Shown one piece after another: positions 8,807 through 9,005 of a DNA stretch of 9,005 bases. Numbering within the stretch: position 1 is the stretch's first letter; every line of letters begins with the position of its first letter. Both the position numbers and the translations under genes were made by a program. Origin of the DNA: Bacteroides sp. (GTDB lineage: Bacteria > Bacteroidota > Bacteroidia > Bacteroidales > Bacteroidaceae); assembly GCA_021204375.1 (NCBI GenBank), contig JAJPZL010000166.1, forward strand, positions 1-9,005. Direction: 5' to 3'. Under the pieces are notes generated by a model. The model searched no databases, was not told the origin of the DNA, and worked only from the letters and a program-made list of their open reading frames with translations.

Positions 8807-9005
8807 GTCAGTTTGCCCGTAAAATGAAGATCGGGAATGTCACTTTCGAAGAGGTTTACAGAGCAGTTGCTGAATACCGGGAAAAATATCCTGATAAGGC
8901 AGTTACCTATTTCTCCCAGAAACATTCCGATCTGGGATGGGCGGTATTGATGGCGGGCGGTTCTCTTCCTGCTTTGCTCATCAAAGATGAATCTTTTTTA
9001 AAGGC

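Larger units (their letters stand above)
6161..9005 (+). pseudogene. Secreted beta-helix plus DUF6298-like protein, disrupted, 3'-partial
   Basis: As written this gene is broken: TAG at 6731-6733 (codon 191), TAG at 6812-6814 (codon 218) and an apparent lost base in the C run 8802-8806. Everything else reads as one protein in one frame until 8806 and then in the next frame to the window edge, at least ~948 codons. The ATG at 6161 overlaps the lyase stop and starts a signal peptide ending VQVHAQ. Codons ~27-530 form a pectate-lyase-like right-handed beta-helix (VVLRGADKEETIL, FGGGIGALG, YIDNAENCWVRQVNFYNLAG). Codons ~580 onward look like a (beta/alpha)8-type hydrolase barrel (VVDHNYGLWYDQRRNDHERI, GMVLLHQNYFQHN, MISEEYTG with Glu804/Glu805), which I tentatively match from memory to DUF6298. 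It presumably acts on a pectin linkage; activity is unproven. Alternatives to decay are sequence error or TAG read-through. Confidence 0.82.

Noticed and set aside
6827..8827. A separate gene starting at the GTG of 6827.
   Set aside because: It is the same frame as the gene starting at 6161, begins mid beta-helix without a signal peptide or ribosome binding site, and is separated only by TAG codons. It is the distal piece of a broken gene.
8824..9005. A new gene starting at ATG 8824, overlapping TGA as ATGA, which resembles translational coupling.
   Set aside because: The reading frame before this ATG (from 8806) also matches the expected protein, so the ATG is an internal Met exposed by the frameshift.

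Overview
The window looks like part of a pectin-type polysaccharide utilisation locus (PUL) from a member of the Bacteroidota, most likely a gut-type Bacteroidales. The main evidence is a hybrid two-component system (HTCS) protein, an architecture typical of that phylum. It carries a periplasmic propeller sensor, histidine kinase, receiver and AraC-type output domain in one chain. It is followed on the same strand by two secreted polysaccharide-degradation proteins. Genes are tightly packed and initiation regions lack strong Shine-Dalgarno sequences, as is usual in this phylum. Nothing seen supports a phage, plasmid, IS element, CRISPR array, tRNA or rRNA.

Layout, all on the + strand. (1) Positions 2-4414: HTCS sensor-regulator. 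It is open to the left edge, and the visible part begins inside the signal peptide, so the true start codon is just upstream. (2) Positions 4415-4478: a 64-base gap, the only intergenic space in the window, with a weak promoter-like element. (3) Positions 4479-6167: an intact secreted family 1-type pectate lyase with a calcium-binding-like C-terminal module. (4) Positions 6161-9005: a gene overlapping the lyase stop by 7 bases. It encodes a secreted protein with a right-handed beta-helix (pectate-lyase-like) N-terminal half and a barrel-like C-terminal half, which I tentatively match to DUF6298. As written it is broken by two in-frame TAG codons (6731-6733 and 6812-6814) and by an apparent one-base loss in a C run at 8802-8806. 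The open frame then continues past the right edge.

Working model: the HTCS senses a pectin-derived oligosaccharide in the periplasm and activates the adjacent operon. The lyase cuts galacturonan and the downstream beta-helix/barrel protein processes a further linkage or side chain. This is inferred from gene families and adjacency. The ligand and substrate cannot be read from the sequence.

The most notable signals are the three lesions in the last gene and a receiver domain in the HTCS that keeps its phosphorylation residues but departs from consensus at several neighbouring conserved positions. Most of these changes, and at least one of the TAG codons, can be explained by single G-to-A or C-to-T changes. 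That suggests relaxed selection in this locus, sequence or assembly error, or, less likely, read-through of TAG.
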